Positions 1 to 7,589 of a stretch of 64,000 nt of DNA are shown here, one piece after another. Made by a program: the position numbers and the translations under genes. Positions within the stretch are counted from its first letter, which is position 1. Each line of letters begins with the position of its first letter. This DNA is from Brevibacterium gallinarum (GTDB lineage: Bacteria; Actinomycetota; Actinomycetes; Actinomycetales; Brevibacteriaceae): contig NZ_JACSPY010000007.1 of the NCBI RefSeq assembly GCF_014836885.1, positions 1 to 64,000 on the forward strand. Reading direction: 5' to 3'. A model generated the notes under the pieces. The model was not told the origin of the DNA. It did no database searches and was given only the letters and a program-made list of their open reading frames with translations.

Positions 1-147
1 TACGCGAGACCGTATGCCAGTGAGAGTGCTCGCGAAAACTCGTACGCAGCGTTCTTGCATGACTACAATCACCATCGAGCCCACACCGCGATCGGGGGAC
101 TCTCACCAGCAGACCGCGTTCACAACCTCACCGGGAAGTACACCTAG
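1..147 (+). mobile_element. C-terminal end of an IS481-family transposase, cut by the window edge
   Basis: The first 48 codons, ending in TAG, read in frame 1 as the tail of an IS481-type DDE transposase: a Tyr/Ala-rich helix, then YNHHRAHTAIGGLSPADRV and a short HNLTGKYT end. This closing motif is characteristic of the family's retroviral-integrase-like domain. The upstream part with the catalytic acidic residues lies outside the window, so it is unknown whether the element is intact. Only about 20 bases separate its stop from the end of the oppositely oriented surf1 gene, so the terminal inverted repeat, if present, must lie at or inside the surf1 3' end. No second inverted repeat or target duplication can be seen here. 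Confidence 0.8.
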
Positions 148-167
148 AGCACGGTCGGCAGACCAGC

Positions 168-1178
168 TCAGAAGCCCTGCTCATCGAGCAGCGCGTCCTC
201 AGCATCCTCTGCCGAGCTCTGCTTGCGGCGCGCTGAGACAGCCGCGGCACCGGCTGGCGTGCTGGCTGCCGCTGCGCTGCGACGGCCGGCAGCCCTGCGC
301 GGACCGGCACTGCCGTAGCGCGAGGCGCGACCCGCCGGGGTGCCGGCACGCCCGCGGGACCGGCCGGCGGCGAGCGCGTCCTTGTCGACGACGACGTAAT
401 CGGTGCGCGGCACCCGGCCTGCCTGTTCAGCGGCTTCGAGATCGCGGCTGATGCGCTCCCGGCGGGCTGCGTAGATGACCCCGCCGAGGATCATGATCCC
501 GAACACGATCCACTGGAACGTATACGACAGGTGCGAGCCGGGATCGGTGCTCGGCGGCGGCAGCGCAGTCAGGCGCTCAGCCGGGGCCGGGTCTTCGGCT
601 TCGAGCTGCGCGTAGGCGCCGGTGTACGGTGCGCTCATGCCGGGCACGATCACCGGGTCGATGCTGCGGATGGTGTTCTCAGAAGCCGTCTCTCCCGAGG
701 CGTCCTGGGGTGTGCGCAGCCAGCCGGTGATGGTCACCTCACCGGCTGGGGGAGCAGGCAGGGCTGAGATGTCCGGGGCCTCACCGGTCTGGCCGGTGGG
801 CACCCAGCCGCGCACGACGGCAAGCTCGCCCCCAGCCTCGGTGATCAGCGGAACGAGCACATAGAAGCCAGCCTGACCGTCCAAGCTGCGGTTGCGCACG
901 AGGATCGCCGAGTCGGCATCATAGGTCCCGCGGGCCTCGAAGCGCTTCCAGTCAAGCTCATCGGGCAACGCGGCATCACGCTGCGGCAGGATCGCTGACA
1001 GCGGTTCGGCGTCACCGTGGTAGTTCGCATTGATGTGGGCGATCTCGGCGTCGCGGGCCTCACGGCGGTTGTTCTGCCAGTTGGCGAGGAACCCGCAGGC
1101 GATCGCGGCGACAACCGCCAAAGCGATGTAGCGCAGCCAGCGGGAGGAGAGGATGAAACGGTAGGACTCAGCAGCCAT
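168..1178 (-). CDS. SURF1 family protein (cytochrome oxidase assembly)
   Basis: This 336-residue protein has the SURF1 layout: an N-terminal transmembrane helix (about residues 13-30), a large extracytoplasmic domain and a second helix (about 222-242). SURF1 proteins assist assembly of heme-copper cytochrome c oxidase, probably at the heme a insertion step. The N-terminal FLSSRWLRY-like lead and the following LANWQNNRR segment are typical. After the second helix there is a basic, Ala/Arg-rich cytoplasmic tail of about 90 residues, longer than in most homologues and probably disordered. The start is ATG; the gene follows the small upstream gene with overlapping stop and start, so the two are probably co-transcribed. 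An insertion-element end lies directly at its 3' side, but the reading frame is not broken. Confidence 0.85.
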   Translation of the reverse strand: MAAESYRFILSSRWLRYIALAVVAAIACGFLANWQNNRREARDAEIAHINANYHGDAEPLSAILPQRDAALPDELDWKRFEARGTYDADSAILVRNRSLDGQAGFYVLVPLITEAGGELAVVRGWVPTGQTGEAPDISALPAPPAGEVTITGWLRTPQDASGETASENTIRSIDPVIVPGMSAPYTGAYAQLEAEDPAPAERLTALPPPSTDPGSHLSYTFQWIVFGIMILGGVIYAARRERISRDLEAAEQAGRVPRTDYVVVDKDALAAGRSRGRAGTPAGRASRYGSAGPRRAAGRRSAAAASTPAGAAAVSARRKQSSAEDAEDALLDEQGF

Positions 1179-1387
1179 CAGCCAGCCCCTGCCGGGATCT
1201 CATCGACCGGCACATCGTCCTTGAGCAGGCCGCGCAGCTGCAGGTATTCGTGCAGGTAGGTCCGGTGATCATCACAGGCCAACCATACTTTTCGCCGCTC
1301 CGGGGTGTGAATCCGGGGGTTGTTCCACAGCATCGCGTAGGCCGCCGGGCGACTGCAGGCCCGGGCAGAGCAGCGCAGCTCACTCAC
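1178..1387 (-). CDS. small conserved actinobacterial protein, function unknown
   Basis: A 69-residue protein beginning at a GTG that overlaps the stop of the DUF3099 gene (GTGA arrangement); its own stop overlaps the surf1 start. It starts SELRCSARAC, has a central WNNPRIHTPERRK segment and a later WLACDDH, which matches a small family found beside surf1 in many actinobacteria. The Cys and His residues suggest a zinc-binding knuckle, though this is inferred. Databases sometimes label relatives acetone carboxylase, which does not fit a protein of this size. An in-frame ATG at 1408 would add seven residues; the GTG is preferred because of the translational coupling. Confidence 0.72.
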   Translation of the reverse strand: MSELRCSARACSRPAAYAMLWNNPRIHTPERRKVWLACDDHRTYLHEYLQLRGLLKDDVPVDEIPAGAG

Positions 1388-1913
1388 GAGTCCCACCGTC
1401 CTCCTCATCCCTGACCGGCGGCTGCGTGCCGTCCGGATCGGGGTCGACCACTGTGCCCTCCACGACGTCGGGCGGCACCTCGTCGCCGGCCTCCCCGTCG
1501 TCAGGGGCCGATGCGGAGGCGGTGCCGGGGGAGACCGTGTATCCGCCGATCACCTCCGCGTCGACGACGTCGGACTCGGCACGCCAGGCGCCTGCCGCCT
1601 CGGGACCGGAACCAGCGGCAGCGTCGCTGCGTCCTGCCTGCAGCTCCGGCAGCGGCGGCGCGTCGATCTGCGCCGTCTTCGTCCGGGTGATGTTCTCCTT
1701 GCCGGCATTGGCGATCTGCACCGCCACCCAGGGCAGGAACACAGCGCCGGCCACACAGGTCCAGCGCAGCCAGCCGGTCGTGACGATCGCGAGCACGAAG
1801 CAGGTGATGCGGATGGCCATGGACAGCAGATAGCGGCGGGAGCGGGCGCGGGTGTCGGCTTCGTGAGACTCGTCGGCATCCGTGATGTGCGTGCGTGGTC
1901 TCTTCTGTGCCAT
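1380..1913 (-). CDS. DUF3099 domain membrane protein
   Basis: This 177-residue protein opens with a charged stretch ending in ITDADESHEADTRARSRRY and continues with two closely spaced transmembrane helices (about residues 30-72), which is the DUF3099 signature. The remaining 100 residues are an acidic, Pro/Gly-rich cytoplasmic tail of low complexity. No biochemical role is established for the family. It is the first gene of a three-gene minus-strand unit with the small protein and surf1, and is divergent from fabG across about 150 bases. A weak GGAAGG ribosome-binding site lies very close to the ATG. Confidence 0.8.
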   Translation of the reverse strand: MAQKRPRTHITDADESHEADTRARSRRYLLSMAIRITCFVLAIVTTGWLRWTCVAGAVFLPWVAVQIANAGKENITRTKTAQIDAPPLPELQAGRSDAAAGSGPEAAGAWRAESDVVDAEVIGGYTVSPGTASASAPDDGEAGDEVPPDVVEGTVVDPDPDGTQPPVRDEEDGGTRE

Positions 1914-2064
1914 AGCCTTCCATGACTCGTGCTCTCAGATACAAAAGCCTACCGCCCTATTGTCTCCCAGATACTTAAGGACTGCATCTGTGCGTTAGGT
2001 TGGAGGCATCACACTGCCCGCGCCGTTCCCACGCGGCGATCGCACGAAGAAGGAGCCCCCACAC

Positions 2065-2775
2065 GTGTCTGAATCACGCGTCGTCCTCGTCACCGGCGGC
2101 AACCGCGGCATCGGCCGCACCATCGCCGAGGAATTCATCGCCGCAGGCCACAAGGTCGCTGTGACCTCCCGCAACGGCGAAGCCCCGGAGGGCGCGCTGG
2201 CCGTCAGCGCCGATGTCACCGACACTGCCTCGATCGACGCGGCCTTCACGCAGGTCGAAGACGAGCTCGGCCCGGTCGAGATCGTCGTCGCCAACGCCGG
2301 CATCACCAAGGACAACCTGCTCATGCGCATGGACGACGAGGAGTTCGGCGCCGTCATCGACACCAACCTCACCGGCGCCTTCCGCACCGTCAAGCGCGGC
2401 ATCACCTCGATGATCCGGGCGAAGTACGGCCGCATCGTGCTCATCTCCTCGGTCTCCGGCCTCCTCGGCGTGGCCGGGCAGGCGAACTACTCGTCCTCGA
2501 AGGCCGGCCTGGTCGGCCTGGCCCGCTCGATCACCCGCGAGCTCGGCTCCCGCGGCATCACCGCCAACGTCGTCGCGCCGGGCTTCATCCGCACCGACAT
2601 GACCGATGAGCTGCCGGAGAAGCAGCAGAAGGAATACCTCGCGCAGATCCCGGCCAAGCGGTTCGCCGAAGCCGAGGAGGTCGCTCGCGTGGTGCGCTGG
2701 GTCGCCTCCGATGAGGCCGCCTACATCTCTGGGGCCGTCATTCCGGTTGACGGCGGCCTGGGTATGGGACACTGA
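2065..2775 (+). CDS. fabG: 3-oxoacyl-ACP reductase FabG
   Basis: A 236-residue short-chain dehydrogenase that reduces 3-oxoacyl-ACP with NADPH in type II fatty acid elongation. The cofactor motif TGGNRGIG is at residues 10-17, NAG is at 77-79, and the catalytic set Asn101, Ser128/129, Tyr142 and Lys146 (NYSSSK) is intact. The protein ends in the usual PVDGGLGMGH. The start is GTG, preceded by a good AAGAAGGAG ribosome-binding site. The inhA-type gene follows after about 70 bases, the same order as fabG1-inhA in mycobacteria, so the two enzymes probably work as consecutive steps from one transcript. Confidence 0.92.
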   Translation: MSESRVVLVTGGNRGIGRTIAEEFIAAGHKVAVTSRNGEAPEGALAVSADVTDTASIDAAFTQVEDELGPVEIVVANAGITKDNLLMRMDDEEFGAVIDTNLTGAFRTVKRGITSMIRAKYGRIVLISSVSGLLGVAGQANYSSSKAGLVGLARSITRELGSRGITANVVAPGFIRTDMTDELPEKQQKEYLAQIPAKRFAEAEEVARVVRWVASDEAAYISGAVIPVDGGLGMGH

Positions 2776-2844
2776 ACAACGGACTGACCACGGCAGCCTG
2801 GCGGCAGGACGCCGGCTGCGAGATCTTGAGAAGGATTGGGGAAC

Positions 2845-3603
2845 ATGGGAATTCTTGACGGCAAGCGCATTCTCGTCACCGGCGTGCTGACGGAGGCGTC
2901 GATCGCCTTCGCCGCTGCCCGCCTGGCACAGGAGCAGGGCGCAGAGGTCATCCTGTCGTCGTTCGGACGGCAGATGAAGATCACCTCGATCATCGCCGAA
3001 CGGCTGCCGAAGCCGGCCGAGGTCATCGAACTCGACGCCACCAACGACGAGGACCTGGCCGCACTGCCCGAGCGCCTCGGCGGCAACATCGACGGCATCG
3101 TCCACGCGATCGCCTTCGCTCCGAAGGACGCCCTCGGCGGTGTCTTCCTCGACACCCCGTTCGAGTCGGTCGCCAACGCCATGCAGGTCTCGGCGTTCTC
3201 GCTCAAGTCGATCGTCATGGCCGCCAAGCCGGTCATGAACCCCGGTGCCGGCGTCGTCGGCCTGACCTTCGACGCGACCGTCGCCTGGCCGGCCTACGAC
3301 TGGATGGGCGTGTGCAAGGCTGCGCTCGAGTCGACCAACCGCTACCTGGCCAAGTACCTCGGTGCGGACCAGATCCGCTGCAACCTCGTCTCGGCAGGCC
3401 CGCTCAAGACGACGGCTGCCAAGTCGATCCCCGGCTTCGACGCCTTCGAAGATGTCTGGGGCGACCGGGCACCGCTCGGCTGGGACCAGACCGACACCGA
3501 ACCGGCCGGCAAGGCGATCGTCGCCCTCATGTCGGACTGGTTCCCGGCGACAACCGGTGAGATGGTTCACGTCGACGGCGGTCTCCACTCGACCGGCGCC
3601 TGA
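2845..3603 (+). CDS. fabI: InhA/FabI-type enoyl-ACP reductase
   Basis: This 252-residue protein catalyses the last reduction of the fatty acid elongation cycle (enoyl-ACP to acyl-ACP, NADH). It aligns closely with mycobacterial InhA: GILDGKRILVTG at the start, SIAFAAARLAQEQGA, the catalytic pair Tyr151 and Lys158 in the AYDWMGVCKAALES segment, and a GWDQT...PATTGEMVHVDGG end. It therefore belongs to the InhA branch rather than to FabK or FabV. I chose the ATG at 2845, with AAGGA ten bases upstream, over an in-frame TTG at 2836. A strong hairpin downstream ends the fabG-fabI unit. Confidence 0.92.
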   Translation: MGILDGKRILVTGVLTEASIAFAAARLAQEQGAEVILSSFGRQMKITSIIAERLPKPAEVIELDATNDEDLAALPERLGGNIDGIVHAIAFAPKDALGGVFLDTPFESVANAMQVSAFSLKSIVMAAKPVMNPGAGVVGLTFDATVAWPAYDWMGVCKAALESTNRYLAKYLGADQIRCNLVSAGPLKTTAAKSIPGFDAFEDVWGDRAPLGWDQTDTEPAGKAIVALMSDWFPATTGEMVHVDGGLHSTGA

Positions 3604-3652
3604 TAGGCCAACCGCCCGCCGGTCGGCGCTCGTCGACCCGCCGGGATCACAC

Positions 3653-3684
3653 GCGCCCGGAAAGCTCGTGCTTTCCGGGCGCTT
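3653..3684 (+). terminator. intrinsic terminator after fabG-fabI
   Basis: A perfect 13-base-pair stem (3653-3665 with 3670-3682) closes on a TCGT loop about 50 bases after the fabI stop. It is followed by only a short T-containing stretch, as is common in high-GC actinobacteria. Confidence 0.75.
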
Positions 3685-3750
3685 CTGCGTGCATGGGCGA
3701 GGAGAACTCGCGTACCGTAGGAGTCACCTGTTCGTCTGTGAAAGGACACC

Positions 3751-4230
3751 ATGCCGTATCTGGTGATCGGCCGACATGCCAAGGCCGACCGGCCGCCGGT
3801 GGACGACTTCGACCGCCCGCTGACCGACGGAGGCTTCGCCGAAGCCGCCCGACTCGGTGAGTTCCTCACCGACTACCCGCTCGACTGCCTCATCAGCTCC
3901 GCTGCTCTGCGCACCATGCAGACTGCTCAGGGCGTCGCCGATGCCTTCGCGAAGGCCGGCACCGAGCTGGAGGTGCGTGCCGACGGGGCGCTGTACGACT
4001 CCGACGTCGATGACTGGGTGGAGGTCATCAGCACGATTCCGGCTGATTCGACCGGTGCCTACATCGTCGGGCATGAGCCGACGGTCTCGGAGGTCATCAC
4101 CGAGCTGTGCGCCGACTTCGAACTGAACACGAAGTTCCGGCCGTCGTCGATCGCGGTCTTCGATCTTCCGGCCTGGGGAGTGGCCGCCGGCGGCTTCCCG
4201 CAGCCGGAGATCCACTGCTTCCGCGACTGA
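3751..4230 (+). CDS. sixA: SixA-type phosphohistidine phosphatase
   Basis: A 159-residue histidine phosphatase of the SixA subgroup. The nucleophile lies in GRHAKAD (His9), where the RHA triplet replaces the usual RHG, and the second catalytic histidine lies in VGHEPTVSEV. SixA enzymes remove phosphate from histidine residues, classically from phosphotransfer proteins; the substrate here is unknown. The start ATG has a GAAAGGAC ribosome-binding site. The gene converges on serB, with 12 bases between the two stops. Confidence 0.82.
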   Translation: MPYLVIGRHAKADRPPVDDFDRPLTDGGFAEAARLGEFLTDYPLDCLISSAALRTMQTAQGVADAFAKAGTELEVRADGALYDSDVDDWVEVISTIPADSTGAYIVGHEPTVSEVITELCADFELNTKFRPSSIAVFDLPAWGVAAGGFPQPEIHCFRD

Positions 4231-4247
4231 GCGGGGCCTCGCTCAGT
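4226..4247. terminator. possible bidirectional terminator between sixA and serB
   Basis: ACTGAGC (4226-4232) and GCTCAGT (4241-4247) form a seven-base-pair hairpin overlapping both stop codons of this convergent pair. It is short and lacks a clear T-run. Confidence 0.4.
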
Positions 4248-5049
4248 TCATCCGGCCGGTGACCGCTGCCCAGACGGCGTCGAGCCGGCGCACGGACACG
4301 GTCGCATCGGCCACCTCGGCCAGGGCCGGTTTGGGGCAGAACGCGATGCCGAGGCCGGCCTGCTGAACCATGAGGGCATCGTTGGCGCCGTCGCCGATCG
4401 CCACCGACGCCTCGACCGGCACTCCGGTCTCCTCGCAGAGCTGCCGGAGGAAGCGGCGCTTGAACTTCGCGTCGACGATGCGGCCGTCGACCCTGCCGGT
4501 GAGCTTTCCGTTGGAGATCTCCAAGGTGTTGGCGGCATAGTCGGTGATCCCGAACTGCTCGGCCAGCGGGGCCAGGATCTGGGTGAAGCCGCCGGAGACC
4601 AACCCGACCCGGCCGCCGCCCGACTGCACGAGGCTGATGAGCTCGGCCGCCCCGCCGGTCGGGGTGATGGCTGCTCGGACGTCGTCGAGGACCTTCTCCG
4701 GCAGGCCCTTGAGCGTCTTGACGCGGGCGCGCAGGCTGTCCTCGAAGTCGAGTTCGCCGCGCATCGCCTTCTCGGTGACCTTGGCGACTTTCTTCGCCGC
4801 CCCGGCCTCGGCGGCCAGCAGATCGATGACCTCGTCTTCGATGAATGTCGAGTCGACATCCATGACGACGACCTTGGGTGTGGTGCGCGCCAGGGGAGCC
4901 GGGACGACAACGACATCAGCGCCGTCGGCGATCTCATGTGCGCGGCTGAGCTGGGCGGGCAGCTGGTCGTCGGTCACAAGCTTGGAGGCAACGGAGAAGG
5001 CCGGCTGTGAGCCGCCTGCGACCGTGCGCACGATGCTGATCCTGTGCAT
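4243..5049 (-). CDS. serB: phosphoserine phosphatase SerB
   Basis: This 268-residue HAD-superfamily enzyme makes L-serine from O-phosphoserine, the last step of the phosphorylated serine pathway. Motif I is MDVDSTFIEDEVIDLLA (nucleophile and general acid aspartates), motif II is LVSGGF, and motif IV is IGDGANDALM. The VIDLLA/AGAAKKVAKVTEKAMRGELDF stretch is the SerB cap region. The N-terminal 60 residues are a short regulatory-like segment, smaller than the ACT domains of some relatives. The ATG at 5049 (HRISIVRT) is preferred; an in-frame ATG six codons earlier lacks a ribosome-binding site. Confidence 0.9.
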   Translation of the reverse strand: MHRISIVRTVAGGSQPAFSVASKLVTDDQLPAQLSRAHEIADGADVVVVPAPLARTTPKVVVMDVDSTFIEDEVIDLLAAEAGAAKKVAKVTEKAMRGELDFEDSLRARVKTLKGLPEKVLDDVRAAITPTGGAAELISLVQSGGGRVGLVSGGFTQILAPLAEQFGITDYAANTLEISNGKLTGRVDGRIVDAKFKRRFLRQLCEETGVPVEASVAIGDGANDALMVQQAGLGIAFCPKPALAEVADATVSVRRLDAVWAAVTGRMN

Positions 5050-5083
5050 GCGCACCAGTCTACGCACGTCACCAGCTCCGCTG

Positions 5084-5887
5084 TCAGGGAGCCGACCCTT
5101 GCCTGGGGGCAGCAGGCTCGGCCGTCACCGCAGTCACGACGTCGACAGCGGCGGCGTGGACGCCGGCCAGTGCGGCACCGAGCTGCGGAGGCTGCACGGC
5201 AGCCGGGACGAGGACACTGCGCATCGCCTCATGGATCTCCAGGGCGGTGATGAGCTGCTGGGCATCGGCCGGGTCGGGTACGAACGTCGCCACCGCCTCG
5301 GCGGCGGCCGGTGGGCCGGTGAGCTCGGCCTGCCAGTCCCGCCACTGCCAGTCACCGATCCCAGCCGGCACCTCAGGCAGGGACTCGACAGTCGCCAGCG
5401 CCTCCATCGTCGCCTGCCGCAGCTGCCGGGATGCTTCGGCGGCGCTGACCGCCCCGAGGCCGGCGGCGCGCACCGGGGCGCACGGGATCACGCGCATCGC
5501 CGCCTCGGCGTCGATGACGATGAGCGCGCGTGCCTGACCGCCTGCTTCGGCCACCGCCACCGACTGCGCACCGGCCAGCAGCCGGCGGTGGGACCGGTCG
5601 ACCTTCGGCACGGTGATCGGCAGGCTCGGGTGGAGGAGCACACAGCGGATCCGGTCGATGCCAGCCGCGCGCAGCCGCGGCAGGGTCAGCAGCATCCCAG
5701 CCGGCACCTCGGCGCCGGGATCGAGGGCGTCATCGGCGATCAGCAGCGGCACCGGGTGCCCAGATGTGAGGAACGCCTCAGCACAGTCATCAGGGCTCGC
5801 CCGCCCGGCCAGCCACGCGCTGGCCGTGAGCGCGAACAGCAGGCTCGGCAGGGTCGCATCGAGTGCGGTGCGGGGGTGAGCGGACAT
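5084..5887 (-). CDS. unrecognised 267-residue protein
   Basis: I do not recognise this family. The start is the ATG at 5887, with a TACAGT -10 element at 5895-5900 ending seven bases upstream, which suggests a leaderless transcript. The protein is rich in Ala and Val and has no signal peptide or clear transmembrane segment apart from a moderately hydrophobic stretch at residues 12-28. It contains a LPRLRAAGIDRIRCVLLHPSLP segment and several alternating hydrophobic strands that could form an alpha/beta domain. The codon pattern is strongly coding (G/C third positions throughout), so the gene is real. It sits just upstream of serB on the same strand, with a 34-base gap, and is divergent from an ABC ATPase. 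Confidence 0.65.
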   Translation of the reverse strand: MSAHPRTALDATLPSLLFALTASAWLAGRASPDDCAEAFLTSGHPVPLLIADDALDPGAEVPAGMLLTLPRLRAAGIDRIRCVLLHPSLPITVPKVDRSHRRLLAGAQSVAVAEAGGQARALIVIDAEAAMRVIPCAPVRAAGLGAVSAAEASRQLRQATMEALATVESLPEVPAGIGDWQWRDWQAELTGPPAAAEAVATFVPDPADAQQLITALEIHEAMRSVLVPAAVQPPQLGAALAGVHAAAVDVVTAVTAEPAAPRQGSAP

Positions 5888-5894
5888 TGTGCAC

Positions 5895-5950
5895 ACTGTA
5901 GAACATGCCCCTGCAGAGGCGAGGAACGGCAGTGTGTTCTGTACTAAGGT
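5895..5950. promoter_or_regulatory. divergent leaderless promoter pair
   Basis: Two -10 elements face away from each other in this 70-base gap. Minus-strand TACAGT (5900-5895) ends seven bases before the ATG at 5887, and plus-strand TAAGGT (5945-5950) ends seven bases before the ATG at 5958. Both would place the transcription start at or next to the start codon. No convincing -35 boxes are visible. Confidence 0.55.
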
Positions 5951-5957
5951 TTGGTCT

Positions 5958-6743
5958 ATGAGCGATGTTCTGGTCCTTGACGATGTCCGTGTCCGCCGTG
6001 GGGAGAACCTCCTTCTCGACGGTCTGTCCCTGCACGTGAGCGAAGGGCAGCATTGGACGATCCTCGGCCCCAACGGAGCCGGCAAGACCACCCTGCTCGA
6101 ACTGGCCTCCGGGCGCATGCACCCCAGCTCGGGCTCTGTCGACATCCTCAGCCACCGCCTCGGGCGCGTCGACGTCTTCGAACTGCGTCCGCGCATCGGG
6201 TACGCCTCCCAGCATCTGGCGGCGCGCATGCCCAACTCGGAGAAGGTCATCGACATCATCCTCACCGCCGCCTACGGCGTCCTCGGCCGCTGGACCGAGG
6301 CCTACGACGAGGTCGACACCTCCCGGGCCGAGGACCTGCTCGCAGCCTTCGGGATGGAGCGGATGAGCGAGCGCCGCTTCGGCAGCCTGTCCGAAGGTGA
6401 GCGCAAGCGCGTGCAGATCGCCCGGGCGCTCATGACCGACCCTGAGCTGCTGCTGCTCGACGAGCCGGCCAGCGGCCTCGACCTGGGCGGGCGCGAGGAG
6501 CTGCTCCAGGCGCTGACCGAGATCCTCTCCGCCCGCTACGCCCCGACGACTCTCATGGTCACCCACCATGTCGAGGAGATCCCGCAGGGCATCACGCATG
6601 CCCTCCTGCTCAAGGACGGTGACGCGGTGGCCGCCGGGCCGATCGAGGAGACGCTGACGGCGGAGAACCTCTCCGAGACGTTCTCGGTCCCTGTGCGCAT
6701 CGGAGTGGAGGACGGCCGCTACCACGCCCAGGCACGGTACTGA
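5958..6743 (+). CDS. ABC transporter ATP-binding protein without a linked permease
   Basis: A 261-residue single ABC ATPase. Walker A is GPNGAGKTT (about residues 38-46), the signature is LSEGERKRVQIARAL, Walker B is LLLLDEPASGLD, and the H-loop lies in VTHHVEE. The closest style is the actinobacterial group often compared with ModF or molybdate-type ATPases, but the cargo is not evident. No permease or binding protein gene adjoins; the next gene, eight bases downstream, encodes a TauE/SafE exporter that does not need an ABC ATPase. It may work with an unlinked permease or in a non-transport role. The ATG at 5958 is chosen from the leaderless -10. Confidence 0.83.
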   Translation: MSDVLVLDDVRVRRGENLLLDGLSLHVSEGQHWTILGPNGAGKTTLLELASGRMHPSSGSVDILSHRLGRVDVFELRPRIGYASQHLAARMPNSEKVIDIILTAAYGVLGRWTEAYDEVDTSRAEDLLAAFGMERMSERRFGSLSEGERKRVQIARALMTDPELLLLDEPASGLDLGGREELLQALTEILSARYAPTTLMVTHHVEEIPQGITHALLLKDGDAVAAGPIEETLTAENLSETFSVPVRIGVEDGRYHAQARY

Positions 6744-6751
6744 GCCCCGGC

Positions 6752-7567
6752 ATGGAACTGCATCACATCCTGCTGACGCTGCTCGCCGGCGTCGGCGCCG
6801 GAGGGATCAATGCGATCGTCGGCTCCGGCACCCTCATCACCTTCCCGGCCCTCGTCGCCTTCGGCGTGCCGCCGGTGACAGCCACGATGAGCAATGCCGT
6901 GGGCCTCATCCCCGGCAACATCGCCTCCTCGTTCGGCTATCGCACGGAGCTGGCCGGGCAAAAGAAGCGGATGCTCCAGCTCATCCCCGCCAGCCTGCTC
7001 GGCGCGCTCACCGGCGCCTACCTGCTGCTGCACCTGCCGGAGGATGCGTTCATCACGATCGTGCCGGTGCTGCTCGTGCTTGCACTGCTGCTCGTGATCT
7101 TCCAGCCGATGCTCCAACGACTGCTGCGCGACCGGGCGATGCGCTCTGCCGAGGAAGCCGCACCGGCATCAGCTGCTGGGCCAGCCGGACCGCCGTCGAT
7201 GTCGATCGGCCGGCACATCACCGTGTTCATTGTCGTCTATGCCACGGCCGTCTACGGCGGGTACTTCGCCGCCGCCCAGGGGATCATCCTCATCGCGCTG
7301 CTCGGTATGCTGCTGCCGGAGACCCTGCAGCGCATCAACGGCGCGAAGAACGTCCTCGTCCTCGTCGTCAACACGGTCGCGGCCAGCATCTACGTCATCG
7401 TCGGCTTCGACCGCATCAACTGGATGGCCGCCGGCCTCATTGCCGCAGGCTCGCTCATCGGCGGCTACCTCGGAGCGCGGGTGGGCCGGAAGTTCTCACC
7501 AGTGCTGCTGCGCAGCGTCATCGTCGTCCTCGGCCTGGTGGCGCTGTGGAACATCCTGCAGATGTGA
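6752..7567 (+). CDS. TauE/SafE family membrane exporter
   Basis: This 271-residue integral membrane protein has about eight hydrophobic segments in the two-repeat TauE/SafE arrangement. The first repeat contains GGINAIVGSGTLITFPAL and the second contains GGYFAAAQGIILIALLG, and the protein ends with VGRKFSP and a final helix. Members move sulfite, sulfoacetate or other organosulfonates across the membrane; the substrate here cannot be told from sequence. It starts eight bases after the ABC ATPase gene and is probably co-transcribed with it and with the methyltransferase gene 23 bases downstream. Confidence 0.85.
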   Translation: MELHHILLTLLAGVGAGGINAIVGSGTLITFPALVAFGVPPVTATMSNAVGLIPGNIASSFGYRTELAGQKKRMLQLIPASLLGALTGAYLLLHLPEDAFITIVPVLLVLALLLVIFQPMLQRLLRDRAMRSAEEAAPASAAGPAGPPSMSIGRHITVFIVVYATAVYGGYFAAAQGIILIALLGMLLPETLQRINGAKNVLVLVVNTVAASIYVIVGFDRINWMAAGLIAAGSLIGGYLGARVGRKFSPVLLRSVIVVLGLVALWNILQM

Positions 7568-7589
7568 GCCAGAAGCGAGGAACCCCGTC

